Virus record (IMG/VR): IMGVR_UViG_3300034105_002352
Coordinates: 1-33,916 of that record
Strand: one strand, 5' to 3'
Source of the DNA: a virus
DNA: 33,916 nt
Positions within the stretch are counted from its first letter, which is position 1; each line of letters begins with the position of its first letter. Below, in pieces: positions 12,315 to 19,825 of the stretch. The position numbers were made by a program, and so were the translations under genes. The notes under the pieces were generated by a model that was not told the origin of the DNA, searched no databases, and worked only from the letters and a program-made list of their open reading frames with translations.

Positions 12315-13052
12315 TTAAAATGGTAAATCATCATCGTCTTCTAAAGCTGGAACTGGAGCACTTTTTTCAGCAGCTGGTAATTCAACTCTAAGACTTTCTA
12401 GTTTAGCTTTTAGTCTAGCGTTTTTTTCTTCTTCTGTTTCTGTATTACTATCCTCTTTTTTCCAAGTTAATCTAGCTTCTTCTCTTTCTAGTAAAGAAAG
12501 TAAGAATTCATCTTTTGCTTCTATTGAAGATGCTGAAGGTTTTTTCTTTCCTAATTTTTCAACCCATACAATAGCTGGGACATCCCCTGGAACAAGCTCA
12601 CCATCTTTATAATAAGAATTAGTGATTTCAGATTTTAGTTTCTCGCCACTAACTTTAATACTAATACCAATTTTTGAGTATTTACTGTCTTCTGGTTTAA
12701 AATTGTATCCTGTAACGGTTACGTTTTGACCTTTCTCTAGTAAAGGTAATAATTTAATCAAACTCTCAGCATAAGTATTGTCTACTTGTTTTGACTGGTC
12801 GTAAATGTCAATTGGAAGATAATAAATTTCATCGCCTTCTTTAACATTCATGGAAATCTGTTGACCAAACTTTCCGTTATAGATAGAAACGGATTCTAAA
12901 ATACCGCTTACTCCATCTTTAAAATACTTTCTGTAACTTACGTTACCTTTTGTCGAGATATGTTTTACATAACCATCTTTTTCTTCCTTTGAGTAATCAA
13001 AGAAAAGACCTGAACCGAACTCTAACTGCAAATAATTTTTACTTAACGCCAT
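12315..13052 (-). CDS. ssb: Single-stranded DNA-binding protein
   Basis: 245 residues. The C-terminus ends ALEDDDDLPF (236-245), the acidic tail with terminal aromatic used by bacterial and phage SSBs to recruit replication partners. The N-terminal two-thirds is beta-rich (ISTKGNVSYRKYFKDGVSGI, LPLLEKGQNVTVTGYNF), compatible with an OB fold, then a charged helical region (REEARLTWKKEDSNTETEEE). It should coat ssDNA during phage replication. Larger than host SSB (about 110-180), and not obviously of the same subfamily. Neighbouring RecA, helicase and PhoH genes fit replication and recombination. Its first 14 nt overlap the preceding gene. Confidence 0.75.
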   Translation of the reverse strand: MALSKNYLQLEFGSGLFFDYSKEEKDGYVKHISTKGNVSYRKYFKDGVSGILESVSIYNGKFGQQISMNVKEGDEIYYLPIDIYDQSKQVDNTYAESLIKLLPLLEKGQNVTVTGYNFKPEDSKYSKIGISIKVSGEKLKSEITNSYYKDGELVPGDVPAIVWVEKLGKKKPSASSIEAKDEFLLSLLEREEARLTWKKEDSNTETEEEKNARLKAKLESLRVELPAAEKSAPVPALEDDDDLPF

Positions 13053-13428
13053 TTTTTAATATATTAATTTTATTTTCTACTTCTTCTACGGTTTCTTTTA
13101 CTGTAATTGTAAAGTCCGTATCTACATACAATATACATCCAAAGTCTTCATTATCTACCATAAAATCAATTACGCTAGGTTTTATTTTTCCGGCTTTTTC
13201 TATAATATTATAATGTTCCTTTTTAATTTCAAAAGTTTTTATACCTTCTTCTGATTGTAATTCCTCAGGTACATCTATTCCTAGTTCCTTATAGAACTCA
13301 GCTGTTCTTCCTAAAGAATCTTTCTTATTATCAATAAACTCAGAATCTGAGTCAATTTTCATAAGTTTATCTTGCACTTCTTTTTTAAGTTTTGCAGTGA
13401 CAACGGTAACTGTAATAAAATCCTCCAT
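13039..13428 (-). CDS. Protein of unknown function, 129 residues
   Basis: Alpha/beta composition with a beta-strand start (MEDFITVTVVTAKLKKEVQD), an acidic centre and a beta-rich second half (FGCILYVDTDFTITVKETVE). It lies immediately after the 61-residue gene, whose stop is adjacent to its ATG, and overlaps the SSB start. No family recognised; its position suggests a replication accessory role, which is inference. Confidence 0.7.
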   Translation of the reverse strand: MEDFITVTVVTAKLKKEVQDKLMKIDSDSEFIDNKKDSLGRTAEFYKELGIDVPEELQSEEGIKTFEIKKEHYNIIEKAGKIKPSVIDFMVDNEDFGCILYVDTDFTITVKETVEEVENKINILKNGVK

Positions 13429-13614
13429 TTAATCTTCTTTGTTATACCCTCCTGGTGGGTGTTTGTGTCTTGTAGATAAATATCCTTCTGTTGTAGTAGT
13501 AACATAAACTTGGTCTTCTATAGTTTTTACTGTAATATCTGAATCCCAATCAATATCTAATTTATCTACTTTTTTACCATTTAGAAAATACTTAAAGGCT
13601 ACTTTTTTAGTCAT
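13429..13614 (-). CDS. Small protein of unknown function, 61 residues
   Basis: Begins MTKKVAFKYFLNGKKVDKLD and has a beta-rich middle and a His/Gly/Pro-rich end (TRHKHPPGGYNKED). It is the first gene after a consensus promoter (13629-13660), so it heads the transcription unit that continues through SSB towards the chaperonins. No family recognised. Confidence 0.7.
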   Translation of the reverse strand: MTKKVAFKYFLNGKKVDKLDIDWDSDITVKTIEDQVYVTTTTEGYLSTRHKHPPGGYNKED

Positions 13615-13628
13615 TTTTAAATTCTTTG

Positions 13629-13660
13629 CAAAGTTACGAATAATTTTTTAATATACCAAA
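13629..13660 (-). promoter_or_regulatory. Leftward consensus promoter of the SSB-to-chaperonin operon
   Basis: Minus-strand TTTG (13657-13660), exactly 20 bp, TAACTTTG (13629-13636). No other full-match leftward promoter was noticed between here and 3.9 kb, so this one may drive a very long transcript. Confidence 0.8.
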
Positions 13661-13666
13661 TTTATT

Positions 13667-14353
13667 TTAATTTTTTTTATGCTCGTAGTCTAAAATCTTA
13701 GAAATAAGTTCAGACCTATGGTTTGATTTTAACTTATGCCACTTTATTTCTGGGATAGCCTTTGCTAAATCCATAACATAATGTAAACCTGTGTAAGTGT
13801 CTTTAATATCACTTTGCTCATTGTCTCCGTTGATAATAATCTTACCTCCTTTTCCTAAACGTGTCAATATTGCTAGCATTTCGTGTTTTGTCAAGTTTTG
13901 AGCTTCTTCTACAACTAGTATCTGCCCTCCATCAATAGTTTTACCACGAATATACTGTACTGGCAATCCTTGTATCTGACCGTCTTTTATGTGCTTGTCA
14001 ACTTTATCTTTATCATAACACTTATATAAGTTATCTCTAAATGCTTCAATATATGGGTCAAACTTATCAGCTAATTCACCAGGAAGAAACCCTAAAGACT
14101 TACCTACCTCAACCGCAGAACGAGTAACGTATATGTTGTAAGCCTGCTTTTTAAAAACTAAGTCAAGAACTGTCTGTGCTGTTACTAAGGATTTACCTGA
14201 ACCTGCGTAGCCAGTAATAACTACAATCTCACTTGAGAATATAGATTCCTTTACTTTCTTTTGGTCTTCGTCAAGAGTTACTTTATATTTAATATCATTT
14301 TTTAAAACTCTAGGCTCCCTAGTAGGGGTTGCTTTTTCTTTTGTTGCTCTCAT
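13667..14353 (-). CDS. phoH: PhoH-like ATPase
   Basis: 228 residues. VVITGYAGSGKSLVTAQTVL (44-63) holds the Walker A motif GYAGSGKS, and GGQILVVEEAQNLTKHEM (142-159) the Walker B with EEAQ, both as in PhoH. Further signatures are VTRSAVEVGKSLGFLPGE (76-93) and IINGDNEQSD. PhoH proteins are related to superfamily 1 helicases and PIN-PhoH toxins; the phage copies probably act in RNA or DNA metabolism, but the substrate is not settled. The start is 2 nt from the stop of the endonuclease-like gene. A usual phage length. Confidence 0.9.
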   Translation of the reverse strand: MRATKEKATPTREPRVLKNDIKYKVTLDEDQKKVKESIFSSEIVVITGYAGSGKSLVTAQTVLDLVFKKQAYNIYVTRSAVEVGKSLGFLPGELADKFDPYIEAFRDNLYKCYDKDKVDKHIKDGQIQGLPVQYIRGKTIDGGQILVVEEAQNLTKHEMLAILTRLGKGGKIIINGDNEQSDIKDTYTGLHYVMDLAKAIPEIKWHKLKSNHRSELISKILDYEHKKN

Positions 14354-14355
14354 TT

Positions 14356-14820
14356 TTAATCAATAATTTTTTTACCAAATCTCCTAATAGAAACAGCATC
14401 ATTTAAGTATCTACAATTCTCTAAAGAGTCTGAACAAATAATAGCTTTTGCTTCTTGGTAAGTTAAATCATTATCATTTGTAGAAAAAGTTAATATCTCT
14501 CTTTTAATATCAAACTTTGTACTATTTAGTTTTATAAATTTGTTACTCGAAACATAGGTTATCCAATCACTTTCTTTAATAATATACTCGTAAGCTTTTT
14601 TCCGTTTATCTGCCAAAGCAGCGGTTTCTTTTTTACCAAACTTTCTTTTTCTTTTAGTGTAAACGTTTTTCTTACCTATGTACTCAAACTCCACTGTGCT
14701 TGTACCTTTTTTCATTAGGGTTAGCTTATAAACAAAGCCCCAAACCTTGGGGCAATGTTTTTGCATATCTGATATGCTATTTATGTCGTAACCTTGGTAA
14801 TTCCAAACTAATACTGACAT
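14356..14820 (-). CDS. Seg/GIY-YIG-like endonuclease domain protein
   Basis: 154 residues. WGFVYKLTLMKKGTSTVEFE and YIGKKNVYTKRKRKFGKKE give the VYK...YIG pair of strands with following basic residues. Then ESDWITYVSSNKFIKLNSTK, FDIKREILTFSTN and LTYQEAKAIICSDSLEN match a recurring T4-like phage protein usually labelled Seg-like or putative endonuclease (GFVY.IT...YIGKK...SDW..Y.GSNK...F.REIL...YLEAK). The GIY element is degenerate (VYK). It could be a homing nuclease or a domesticated nuclease acting on phage DNA. It lies between PhoH and RecA in close spacing. Confidence 0.65.
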   Translation of the reverse strand: MSVLVWNYQGYDINSISDMQKHCPKVWGFVYKLTLMKKGTSTVEFEYIGKKNVYTKRKRKFGKKETAALADKRKKAYEYIIKESDWITYVSSNKFIKLNSTKFDIKREILTFSTNDNDLTYQEAKAIICSDSLENCRYLNDAVSIRRFGKKIID

Positions 14821-14821
14821 A

Positions 14822-15808
14822 TTATAGGATATTAAAATGTTGTCTGATTGTGCTTTCTATCTCATCACACAATTCTACATTATCTCTCAAAAGGTCTTTT
14901 ACATTTGCTGCACCTTGTCCTAATTTTGTTTCACCATAACTAAACCAAGAGCCTCCTTTTTTAATTATTCCAAGATTTTCGGCAATTGCTAATATCTCAC
15001 TAGCTCTATCAATACCTTCTCCAAATACGATGTCAAATTCAGTAACTTGGAACGGAGGAGCTAATTTATTCTTAATGGTTTTAGCTTTTACTTTGCTGTT
15101 TATTCTATTACCATCGCTGTCGTCATCTCCTTTGCTCTTTCTCATATCAATACGTATTGATGCATAGAATTTAAGAGCTTCTCCTCCAGGAACTGTCTCT
15201 GGGCTTCCAAACATTACTCCAATTTTCATACGAATTTGATTAGTCCATAGAAGAACAGTATTTGTTTTACTTACAACTGCTGTTAACTTTCTACAAGCTT
15301 GTGACATTAAACGTGCATGTAATCCCATTTTAGAATCCCCCATTTCACCTTCAATCTCGCTTTTTGGAGTTAATGCCGCAACCGAGTCAATTACACAAAC
15401 TGAAATTTTTCCAGATGCAATCAAAGCCTCTGCAATCTCTAACGCTTGTTCTCCGTTGTCTGGTTGAGAGATAATCACTTTATTCATATCTAAACCTAGA
15501 TGTTCTGCGTAATGTCTATCAAAGGCGTGTTCTGCATCAATAAAGGCTACTCTTTTGTCTGGATTATCTTTTTGTGCTTGTATCATTGTGTGGATACATA
15601 GTGTAGTTTTTCCTGAACTTTCTGGTGCAAATATTTCAACCATTCTACCTTTTCCCCAACCACCCCCTGTGATTATGTCCATACCTAATGAACCTGTTTT
15701 TTGTCTTTCCGTTTGTATTACTGTATCTCCTACGATTACAGCACCTTTACCGAAACGTTTATCCATACTAGCAATTACATCTAATAACGGGTCTTTTTCT
15801 TCTGCCAT
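14822..15808 (-). CDS. recA: RecA-type recombinase
   Basis: 328 residues from the ATG at 15808; a longer frame to 15832 begins with TTG inside the -7 box. DVIASMDKRFGKGAV (10-24), APESSGKTTL (61-70, Walker A), IAFIDAEHAFD-type strand (RVAFIDAEHAFDRHY) and VCVIDSVAALTPKSEIEGEM are textbook RecA motifs, followed by LLWTNQIRMKIGVMFGSPET with the L1/L2 loops. The C-terminal domain is short compared with host RecA (about 335-350). It promotes homologous strand exchange, here likely recombination-dependent replication and repair of phage DNA together with SSB and the UvsW-like helicase. Confidence 0.96.
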   Translation of the reverse strand: MAEEKDPLLDVIASMDKRFGKGAVIVGDTVIQTERQKTGSLGMDIITGGGWGKGRMVEIFAPESSGKTTLCIHTMIQAQKDNPDKRVAFIDAEHAFDRHYAEHLGLDMNKVIISQPDNGEQALEIAEALIASGKISVCVIDSVAALTPKSEIEGEMGDSKMGLHARLMSQACRKLTAVVSKTNTVLLWTNQIRMKIGVMFGSPETVPGGEALKFYASIRIDMRKSKGDDDSDGNRINSKVKAKTIKNKLAPPFQVTEFDIVFGEGIDRASEILAIAENLGIIKKGGSWFSYGETKLGQGAANVKDLLRDNVELCDEIESTIRQHFNIL

Positions 15809-15829
15809 ACTTTGGTTTTTAATTCTGTA

Positions 15830-15861
15830 CAAAGGTACAAAAAATTATTTATATATTAAAA
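15830..15861 (-). promoter_or_regulatory. Leftward promoter of the recA unit
   Basis: Minus-strand TACCTTTG (15830-15837) matches the -7 box well; the -33 position reads TTTT, so this copy is weaker than the others. It sits in the recA-helicase gap and starts about 20 nt before the ATG at 15808. Confidence 0.5.
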
Positions 15862-15865
15862 TCCT

Positions 15866-17260
15866 TTAACTTAAATTTAACAAATGGGCTATCTCAAGTT
15901 TTAACCATTTTTGATTTGGGTAGAATGTAAAATTCTCATACATCCATACCAAATAGTTTTTATCTTTTGCTAAAACTGTACTCAATGATTCATTTTTATA
16001 CTTACCAACTGGTAGTAAACTATCACCTACTTTTAAAGTTTTACTTATAGGCTTAGCTATATTTGCATTCTCTACTCTTACAAGATTTCTTTTTTGCGGT
16101 CTGTGTTTTGCATCTATTGGGTAGTTACTCATTAGACTTTCCCCTTTAAAAAGACCCCATCCATAGCCTTCAATAAAGTCTACAGTGAAATCTTCTACTT
16201 TACCAAACCTTTCAAAGTTTTCGCTTAAATCTATAACAACAGTCTTTTCTTTATTGTCGTGTATCCTAACACCTCTACCAATCATCTGGTAATAAAGTGC
16301 AAAAGACATAGTAGAACGTGCCAAAATTATTGTGTCCAGTTCCGGATAGTCAAAACCTGTTGTTAATATACCCACGTTGACAACAACGTGAATTTCCCTG
16401 TTCTTGAAACCCGAAATAATTCTATCTCTTTCCTTTTTAGGGGTTAAAGAACTTACTGACTCGGAACCTGGTATTTTTTTAGATAAAGAGACAGCTTCTT
16501 CAATAGTAGGCACAAAAACAAGTATTGATTTAGAGCCCTCAGACAAACAGTAATCTACATTATCTATTATCTGTTTAGCTAAGTCGTTACCCTCGTAGAA
16601 CTTACGCATACTTTCCTCTGTATAGTCAGAACCTGAAGAATTAACTTTTAAAAATTTATCATCTTGTTCAATAACTCTATACTCAATTGGTGTCCAATGT
16701 TCGTCATCTAGCATAGAGTTCATTTGGTGAACATACGCAATTGTAGTAAACAGTTTACCTTTTATCTTTGTCAACATTTTTAACTCGGCACCATTCATTG
16801 AACTTTGTAAAACAAAAGGTGTTGCTGTAAGACCTAGAGTATTATTTACACCTAAAGATTTTAAAAAGTCTCTTAATTGAGAACCTGATTTAACTCCTAT
16901 ATGTGCTTCATCAATAATTACTTTTACTTTACCTAAAGTTTTAAGCTTCACAATTTCTTTTTTAATAGAGCCAATAGTAGCAAAAGTAACGTGACCAATT
17001 TCTTTTATTCCTGCTGAAGCAGAATATATTGAAGCTTTACCACCAACATTTATAAACTTATCATAGTTTTGTTCAAGCAATTCTTTTGAGGGCTGTAATA
17101 TAATTACCGGCTCTTTTATCTGCTCTACAATTTTAGCTATAACAATAGATTTACCTGCACCTGTAGGTAATACCAATAACTCTCTTCGAGCTTTAGTACT
17201 GCTTAAAATTTCAACACCTGTAATTACAGATTCATCTTGATAATTTCTTAATTTATACAT
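15866..17260 (-). CDS. Superfamily 2 DEAH helicase (UvsW/type III-restriction-like)
   Basis: 464 residues. A Q-like start (LRNYQDESV, 4-12), Walker A VLPTGAGKSIV (30-40), IIDEAH (115-120, motif II), LGLTATP (motif III), then the second RecA fold with ILVFVPTIEEAVSLSKKI (motif IV), VVVNVGILTTGFDYPELDTI (motif V) and YYQMIGRGVRI (motif VI) are all in order. This is the organisation of phage UvsW-type DNA helicases that unwind branched or R-loop structures and act in recombination-dependent replication. The last ~90 residues form an accessory region (ending LKLEIAHLLNLS). It has its own promoter. Confidence 0.92.
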   Translation of the reverse strand: MYKLRNYQDESVITGVEILSSTKARRELLVLPTGAGKSIVIAKIVEQIKEPVIILQPSKELLEQNYDKFINVGGKASIYSASAGIKEIGHVTFATIGSIKKEIVKLKTLGKVKVIIDEAHIGVKSGSQLRDFLKSLGVNNTLGLTATPFVLQSSMNGAELKMLTKIKGKLFTTIAYVHQMNSMLDDEHWTPIEYRVIEQDDKFLKVNSSGSDYTEESMRKFYEGNDLAKQIIDNVDYCLSEGSKSILVFVPTIEEAVSLSKKIPGSESVSSLTPKKERDRIISGFKNREIHVVVNVGILTTGFDYPELDTIILARSTMSFALYYQMIGRGVRIHDNKEKTVVIDLSENFERFGKVEDFTVDFIEGYGWGLFKGESLMSNYPIDAKHRPQKRNLVRVENANIAKPISKTLKVGDSLLPVGKYKNESLSTVLAKDKNYLVWMYENFTFYPNQKWLKLEIAHLLNLS

Positions 17261-17277
17261 ACACTTAATATTTTATG

Positions 17278-17309
17278 CAAAGATACAAATTATTTATCAC
17301 ATACACAAA
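17278..17309 (-). promoter_or_regulatory. Leftward consensus promoter of the helicase gene
   Basis: Minus-strand TTTG (17306-17309), 20 bp, TATCTTTG (17278-17285), full consensus. Transcript start would be close to the ATG at 17260. Confidence 0.75.
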
Positions 17310-17399
17310 CATTTACAATATTTTTTATAAAAACTTAACATTATTTTTAAGCAGTCGATGTGTGTTACAATCCCTTGCAACTGCTATATACGCATACGG

Positions 17400-17690
17400 T
17401 AATAAAACACCCCCCTCCCCCTCTTTAAAAGAGAGGAAGAGAGACCAGTTGCGGAAAAACACCTAATCCATTTGACCAACTGTAGATTTTTTGTTTTGTT
17501 ACTGAAAGACCTATTGCTTATTCGATGACATTATGTTTTTAGAACACCTACTTGCGTAACTTTGGCTGAAACCTAAAACAGCCATGCTCTGGCGGTCTCC
17601 ATCAAAAAATGATGTCCTCTTCCATTTAGCTTAGGTTTTTACACCGCAACGTGAACCTTTTCAGGTAGCCTCAACGTTATTTTTTATTTT
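17400..17690 (-). ncRNA. Candidate structured non-coding RNA in the divergent region
   Basis: Two consensus leftward promoters (17697-17727 and 17749-17780) point into about 290 nt with no convincing frame (best: 24 codons). Minus-strand structure: AACGT/ACGTT (17674-17678 with 17648-17652) encloses ACCT-GAAA-AGGT, a GNRA-loop hairpin (17655-17666). AAACCTAA/TTAGGTTT (17631-17638 with 17569-17576), 8 bp, encloses CATCA/TGATG (17600-17614) and GCCA/TGGC (17581-17593). CAGTTG/CAACTG (17477-17482 with 17446-17451) forms a third domain. A hairpin CCTCT/AGAGG (17420-17436) followed by T-rich sequence may end it. The GNRA loop exists only on the minus strand, agreeing with the promoters. No known family recognised. 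Confidence 0.5.
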
Positions 17691-17696
17691 AGTTTG

Positions 17697-17727
17697 CAAA
17701 ATTACAAATTATATTTTAATCCTGCAA
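17697..17727 (-). promoter_or_regulatory. Leftward promoter, proximal, for the RNA at 17400-17690
   Basis: Minus-strand TTG (17725-17727), 20 bp, TAATTTTG (17697-17704). Confidence 0.65.
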
Positions 17728-17748
17728 GCTTTTTATAAAATATTTTTG

Positions 17749-17780
17749 CAAAATTAAAAATAATATTCTGATTATCCAAA
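17749..17780 (-). promoter_or_regulatory. Leftward promoter, distal, tandem with the one at 17697
   Basis: Minus-strand TTTG (17777-17780), 20 bp, TAATTTTG (17749-17756), a full match. It lies 52 bp upstream of the proximal promoter and back to back with the rightward promoter at 17805. Confidence 0.7.
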
Positions 17781-17804
17781 TTAGTTAACTATTTATTTAA
17801 CATT

Positions 17805-17836
17805 TTTGGAAATTCCAAATATATTCTATATCTTTG
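17805..17836 (+). promoter_or_regulatory. Rightward consensus promoter of the gene at 17862
   Basis: TTTG (17805-17808), 20 bp, TATCTTTG (17829-17836). It opens the rightward block; leader about 20 nt. Confidence 0.8.
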
Positions 17837-17861
17837 CATCATAAACCAAAAATATTTTAAG

Positions 17862-18146
17862 ATGTCAACAAAAGATTATTCATATTCCGATTTTCAGGAA
17901 TTAAGTTACGAAGAGTTCTATGATTTACTTTGGGAAGATGTTTCAGAGAAAATCGTTTCAACTTTGTATTTAGACGAGTTTGAAGATTTTATTAGCAACC
18001 TAACATTTGATATGTTTAGATTATACCAAATGAACAACTGTTTATCTATAAGATTAATATCAAGAATGGTAGAGTCTTTTTTCTTCCACACATTTAGATT
18101 TCATCCGTCTACACATAACATTGAAGAAATACAAGATAATTATTAA
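17862..18146 (+). CDS. Small acidic protein of unknown function, 94 residues
   Basis: Begins MSTKDYSYSDFQELSYEEFY and is rich in Asp, Glu, Phe and Tyr, with several predicted helices (FEDFISNLTFDMFRLYQMNN, SIRLISRMVESFFFHTFRFH). First gene of the rightward block with its own promoter. No family recognised. Confidence 0.75.
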   Translation: MSTKDYSYSDFQELSYEEFYDLLWEDVSEKIVSTLYLDEFEDFISNLTFDMFRLYQMNNCLSIRLISRMVESFFFHTFRFHPSTHNIEEIQDNY

Positions 18147-18190
18147 GTTAAATATTTGTTAATTTATTAGGATAATTCAAAAATTGTTTA

Positions 18191-18198
18191 TAACTTTG
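18191..18198 (+). promoter_or_regulatory. Rightward -7 box upstream of the gene at 18215
   Basis: TAACTTTG with TTAG 20 bp upstream, an incomplete -33 box. It lies 17 nt before the GTG start at 18215. Confidence 0.5.
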
Positions 18199-18214
18199 CA
18201 TAAAAATTATAAGC

Positions 18215-18574
18215 GTGAATTTTCCAACATTAAGAAATAATTATAAAAATGAGATAGACCTTATTGATAAAATACTAAGAGTCTACTCTATATCCCAAGA
18301 TAAACCACTAAGAAATTTTGAAAGGCTAATACTAATATACTATATTAGAAACGGTTATAATAAAGCAACTAAGGAGTTTATAAAAGAGGATACTGGCAAA
18401 AAAGACGGAGATATTAGAGTTGCTGATGTACATTTAAGGGAAAAAGGTTATTTAATGAATCATCCAAATAACCTTAGAATGAGTATACTGTCTCCGGATA
18501 TGAATAGTATTAGAGAGAGTTTTGTAGTAAACAAAAAAGAAGTTTATGTCCTCCTCTTCCAAAAAGACAAATAA
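18215..18574 (+). CDS. Possible winged-helix DNA-binding protein, 119 residues
   Basis: Starts with GTG. NFERLILIYYIRNGYNKATK (about 33-52) followed by IRVADVHLREKGYLMNHPNN (about 67-86) looks like helices plus a wing-like turn, as in winged helix-turn-helix proteins; ending RESFVVNKKEVYVLLFQKDK. It precedes the terminase gene by 1.7 kb, so a small terminase or late regulator are both conceivable; sequence alone does not settle it. Its end overlaps the next gene by 29 nt. Confidence 0.55.
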   Translation: MNFPTLRNNYKNEIDLIDKILRVYSISQDKPLRNFERLILIYYIRNGYNKATKEFIKEDTGKKDGDIRVADVHLREKGYLMNHPNNLRMSILSPDMNSIRESFVVNKKEVYVLLFQKDK

Positions 18575-19007
18575 AGCAATTTATTTTACTGAAGATATTA
18601 TAGAGGAATTATCAGCCAAAACTGGTAAAGATAAGGCACTTTTGGCTGACATTATAAAGCATAATTTATCTTACTTAAAAAAATCAATATCTGAAGATAA
18701 AGAAGTAGTAGTTATAAATTTTCCAAATTTTGGAAAAATGTTATTTAATTATTACCTTGGTGGTTGCTCAATTGTTAGGACAACCAACAATAACCTAAAA
18801 GCAAAGTTAAAAGAAAAAGTAGGATACTTGTATGATTTACTAACTACAAAAAAAGCAAACAACTTAAAAAACTTTAATAAGCCAATTATTAGTACATTAA
18901 CATACCATTTACTCGGAAACACCCCAAGAAATATTATAAATACTTTTTATAAAAACTGGAAAATATTAGAAGATAAACATAACCAAGACCATGAGCAATA
19001 TTTTTAA
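18546..19007 (+). CDS. Possible HU/IHF-like DNA-binding protein
   Basis: 153 residues. YFTEDIIEELSAKTGKDKAL, LADIIKHNLSYLKKSISEDK and VVVINFPNFGKMLFNYY (about 54-70) follow the helix-helix-strand order of HU/IHF, in which the last segment corresponds to the V.l.gFGtF strand. The DNA-binding arm with its conserved Pro is not evident, and a C-terminal ~80-residue basic extension (NNNLKAKLKEKVGYLYDLLT) is added. HU/IHF-like proteins are found near head genes in several Bacteroidota phages. The likeness is weak and is offered as inference. Confidence 0.35.
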   Translation: MSSSSKKTNKAIYFTEDIIEELSAKTGKDKALLADIIKHNLSYLKKSISEDKEVVVINFPNFGKMLFNYYLGGCSIVRTTNNNLKAKLKEKVGYLYDLLTTKKANNLKNFNKPIISTLTYHLLGNTPRNIINTFYKNWKILEDKHNQDHEQYF

Positions 19008-19296
19008 AAAATTACAATTAGCAATTAAAAGTAGAAGAGAGCATCAAAAAACATTGACACCATTACAAAAAAGCAGATTAGCTATTTGTAAAGATTGTCC
19101 ACTAAACTCAGACAATAAAGACGAACTAAGTTTATTGGATTCATTTAAAATGAGACTAAATAAAATACTAAATTTTTTAATGAATGTAAGTGTAGATGAC
19201 GATTCTATATGCACATCATGTGGATGCAACCTTATTTTTAAAAGTTCACAAAAAGACCCAGAAAACATGTGCCCATTAAAAAAATGGGATAATTAA
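18991..19296 (+). CDS. Zinc-binding Cys-rich phage protein
   Basis: 101 residues. CKDCPLNS (about 33-40), CTSCGCNLIFKSSQ (about 73-86) and CPLKKW (about 94-99) give a CxxC...CxxCxC...C pattern in the order seen in a common small phage/Bacteroidota family (C..CP...CxxCGC.l..K...CPl.KW). It probably folds around one or two zinc ions. Overlaps the previous gene by 17 nt. Function unknown; the family often sits near packaging genes. Confidence 0.7.
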   Translation: MSNIFKKLQLAIKSRREHQKTLTPLQKSRLAICKDCPLNSDNKDELSLLDSFKMRLNKILNFLMNVSVDDDSICTSCGCNLIFKSSQKDPENMCPLKKWDN

Positions 19297-19307
19297 AATA
19301 ACCAAAA

Positions 19308-19628
19308 ATGAAAATAGAAAGCCAATTTAAACTAGTACAAAACGTAGAAAACGAAAGCTACGACATTAATTTTGGGACCATAAAAAAAGGTACCGATACA
19401 AAAGTAGTAATTAATTTTAGTGATGTTAACCACTTATCTGTAACAAAAAGTTGTGGTTGCACAATGCCAACAATTCAGTTACTGCCTGAGGGGGGCTTTA
19501 GTCTAACTATAGAGTATGACAACCAAAAGATTGGTGTTATATCTCAAGTAGTATTAGAAAGAATAGTAAATAACAAAAACGAACAAAAAGTAATCACCTT
19601 CCATTTAAAAGGAAAAATAGTAGAATAA
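19308..19628 (+). CDS. DUF1573 protein
   Basis: 106 residues. YDINFGTIKKGTDTKVVINF (about 18-37) and HLSVTKSCGCTMPTIQLLPE (about 42-61) contain the FGTI.kG and SCGCT elements that define DUF1573, an Ig-like beta-sandwich domain common in Bacteroidota. The end (KVITFHLKGKIVE) fits the last strand. No signal peptide is seen, unlike most bacterial copies, so this one is probably cytoplasmic or a virion component. Confidence 0.75.
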   Translation: MKIESQFKLVQNVENESYDINFGTIKKGTDTKVVINFSDVNHLSVTKSCGCTMPTIQLLPEGGFSLTIEYDNQKIGVISQVVLERIVNNKNEQKVITFHLKGKIVE

Positions 19629-19629
19629 A

Positions 19630-19824
19630 ATGAATTTCAAAAACAACGCACTTAGAGAATTACCAAATTTCTCAAAAGATTTTCCTGAATATAGCTTAGG
19701 CGAAATTCTTTATAGTGTAATAAGAATAACAGGAGCTAAAAAAATTTCAGATTTATTAATTCTTTCTGATGAAGAGATTTTCTCTGCTATAGAAAAAGCA
19801 AAAGTACAAGAAAAAGAAGACTAA
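19630..19824 (+). CDS. Small protein of unknown function, 64 residues
   Basis: Polar start (MNFKNNALRELPNFSKDFPE), then a helical segment (LGEILYSVIRITGAKKISDL) and a charged end (EKAKVQEKED). It begins 1 nt after the DUF1573 stop. No family recognised. Confidence 0.7.
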   Translation: MNFKNNALRELPNFSKDFPEYSLGEILYSVIRITGAKKISDLLILSDEEIFSAIEKAKVQEKED

Positions 19825-19825
19825 T

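Noticed and set aside
11964-12326. 120-codon hydrophobic rightward frame
   Set aside because: Ser/Thr/Phe-rich mirror of the lipoprotein gene on the other strand; a typical shadow of a Lys/Val/Glu-rich gene.
14700-15869. Rightward frames opposite the endonuclease-like and recA genes
   Set aside because: They are antisense to genes with clear motifs (RecA Walker A and others) and have no leader or promoter.
17275-17466. 63-codon rightward frame in the divergent region
   Set aside because: It starts in the helicase promoter and crosses the candidate RNA; low-complexity tail (PPSPSLKERKR) comes from a C-rich run.
17400-17690. tmRNA, 6S RNA or RNase P identity for the divergent-region RNA
   Set aside because: None of the conserved core sequences of these RNAs, such as the tmRNA acceptor ends or the RNase P P4 core, could be found.
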